From CBDEFX01 sp965237635 (GTDB lineage Bacteria > Chloroflexota > Dehalococcoidia > Lucifugimonadales > CAUZJF01), in contig CBDEFX010000001.1 of the NCBI GenBank assembly GCA_965237635.1, positions 1,364,001-1,428,000 on the forward strand: DNA of 64,000 bases, given 5' to 3'. The position numbers were made by a program, and so were the translations under genes. Below the pieces are notes generated by a model. That model did not search any database. It was not told the DNA's origin and was given only the letters and a program-made list of their open reading frames with translations. Position 1 is the first letter of the stretch. Each line of letters starts with the position of its first letter. Shown in pieces: positions 63,970 to 64,000 of the stretch.

Positions 63970-64000
63970 AGTGTTCGCCTATAGTGTAGGGGCTGACGGG

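Overview
The window looks like a chromosomal segment of a GC-rich, free-living bacterium, most plausibly an uncultivated Chloroflexota of the SAR202/Dehalococcoidia kind. The reasons are two F420/flavin luciferase-like oxidoreductases, paralogous M24 creatinase-like and glycosidase-like genes, many C-terminally loaded lipoproteins, archaeal-type pilin-like genes in a bacterial setting, and dense intergenic palindromic repeats containing CTTCGACA..GCTCAGGGCGAACGG. This is inference; no rRNA or marker-gene search was possible and no tRNA or rRNA gene was seen. LAYOUT. 1-2.5 kb: a truncated peptide/solute-binding lipoprotein. 2.7-4.5 kb: the first of five IS1380-type elements, its transposase killed by a nonsense codon. 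4.5-27 kb: a catabolic region with a ureohydrolase-like protein, two creatinase-like M24 proteins, a class-III aminotransferase, two related TIM-barrel glycosidase-like proteins, a GH127-type glycosidase, a CopC-cupredoxin lipoprotein, a P450, a cupin and a luciferase-like oxidoreductase. It is broken by an IS630 element that carries inside it a 3.1 kb IS1595-type transposon with a DNA methyltransferase-HNH fusion gene, and by an IS481 element. 27.7-36.5 kb: a PadR-type regulator followed by its overlapping membrane-protein partner, now split by IS3, IS1380, IS630 and IS256 elements, with one further IS1380 nested in the IS256. 36.5-42 kb: kelch lipoprotein, second luciferase-like oxidoreductase, two small envelope proteins, RraA-like aldolase, frameshifted SDR. 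42-46.2 kb: a thioredoxin-reductase gene split by an IS3 (with IS1380 nested in its end) and by a 161-bp non-coding element. 46.7-49.5 kb: membrane protein, tsaD, lipoprotein. 49.6-55.3 kb: archaeal-type pilin-like/surface genes damaged by the same 161-bp element, an IS66 remnant, a left-truncated IS1380 and a NosD remnant. 55.3-64 kb: largely intact housekeeping and metabolism: sugar dehydrogenase, MDR alcohol dehydrogenase, amidase, tig (frameshifted)-clpP-clpX, purN. HOW IT FITS TOGETHER. tig-clpP-clpX form a protein-quality-control operon. PadR plus membrane protein was a two-gene unit. The ureohydrolase-like, M24 and aminotransferase genes lie head to tail and may act on one nitrogenous substrate. 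Removing each mobile element together with one copy of its target duplication restores an open frame in the PadR partner, trxB and the pilin-like gene, which gives exact ends for most elements (IS3 1323 bp, IS1380 1719 bp, IS630 1207 bp, IS481 1286 bp, small element 161 bp). Copies are nearly identical, so transposition was recent. Five genes also carry single-base frameshifts, which could be real decay or uncorrected read errors.
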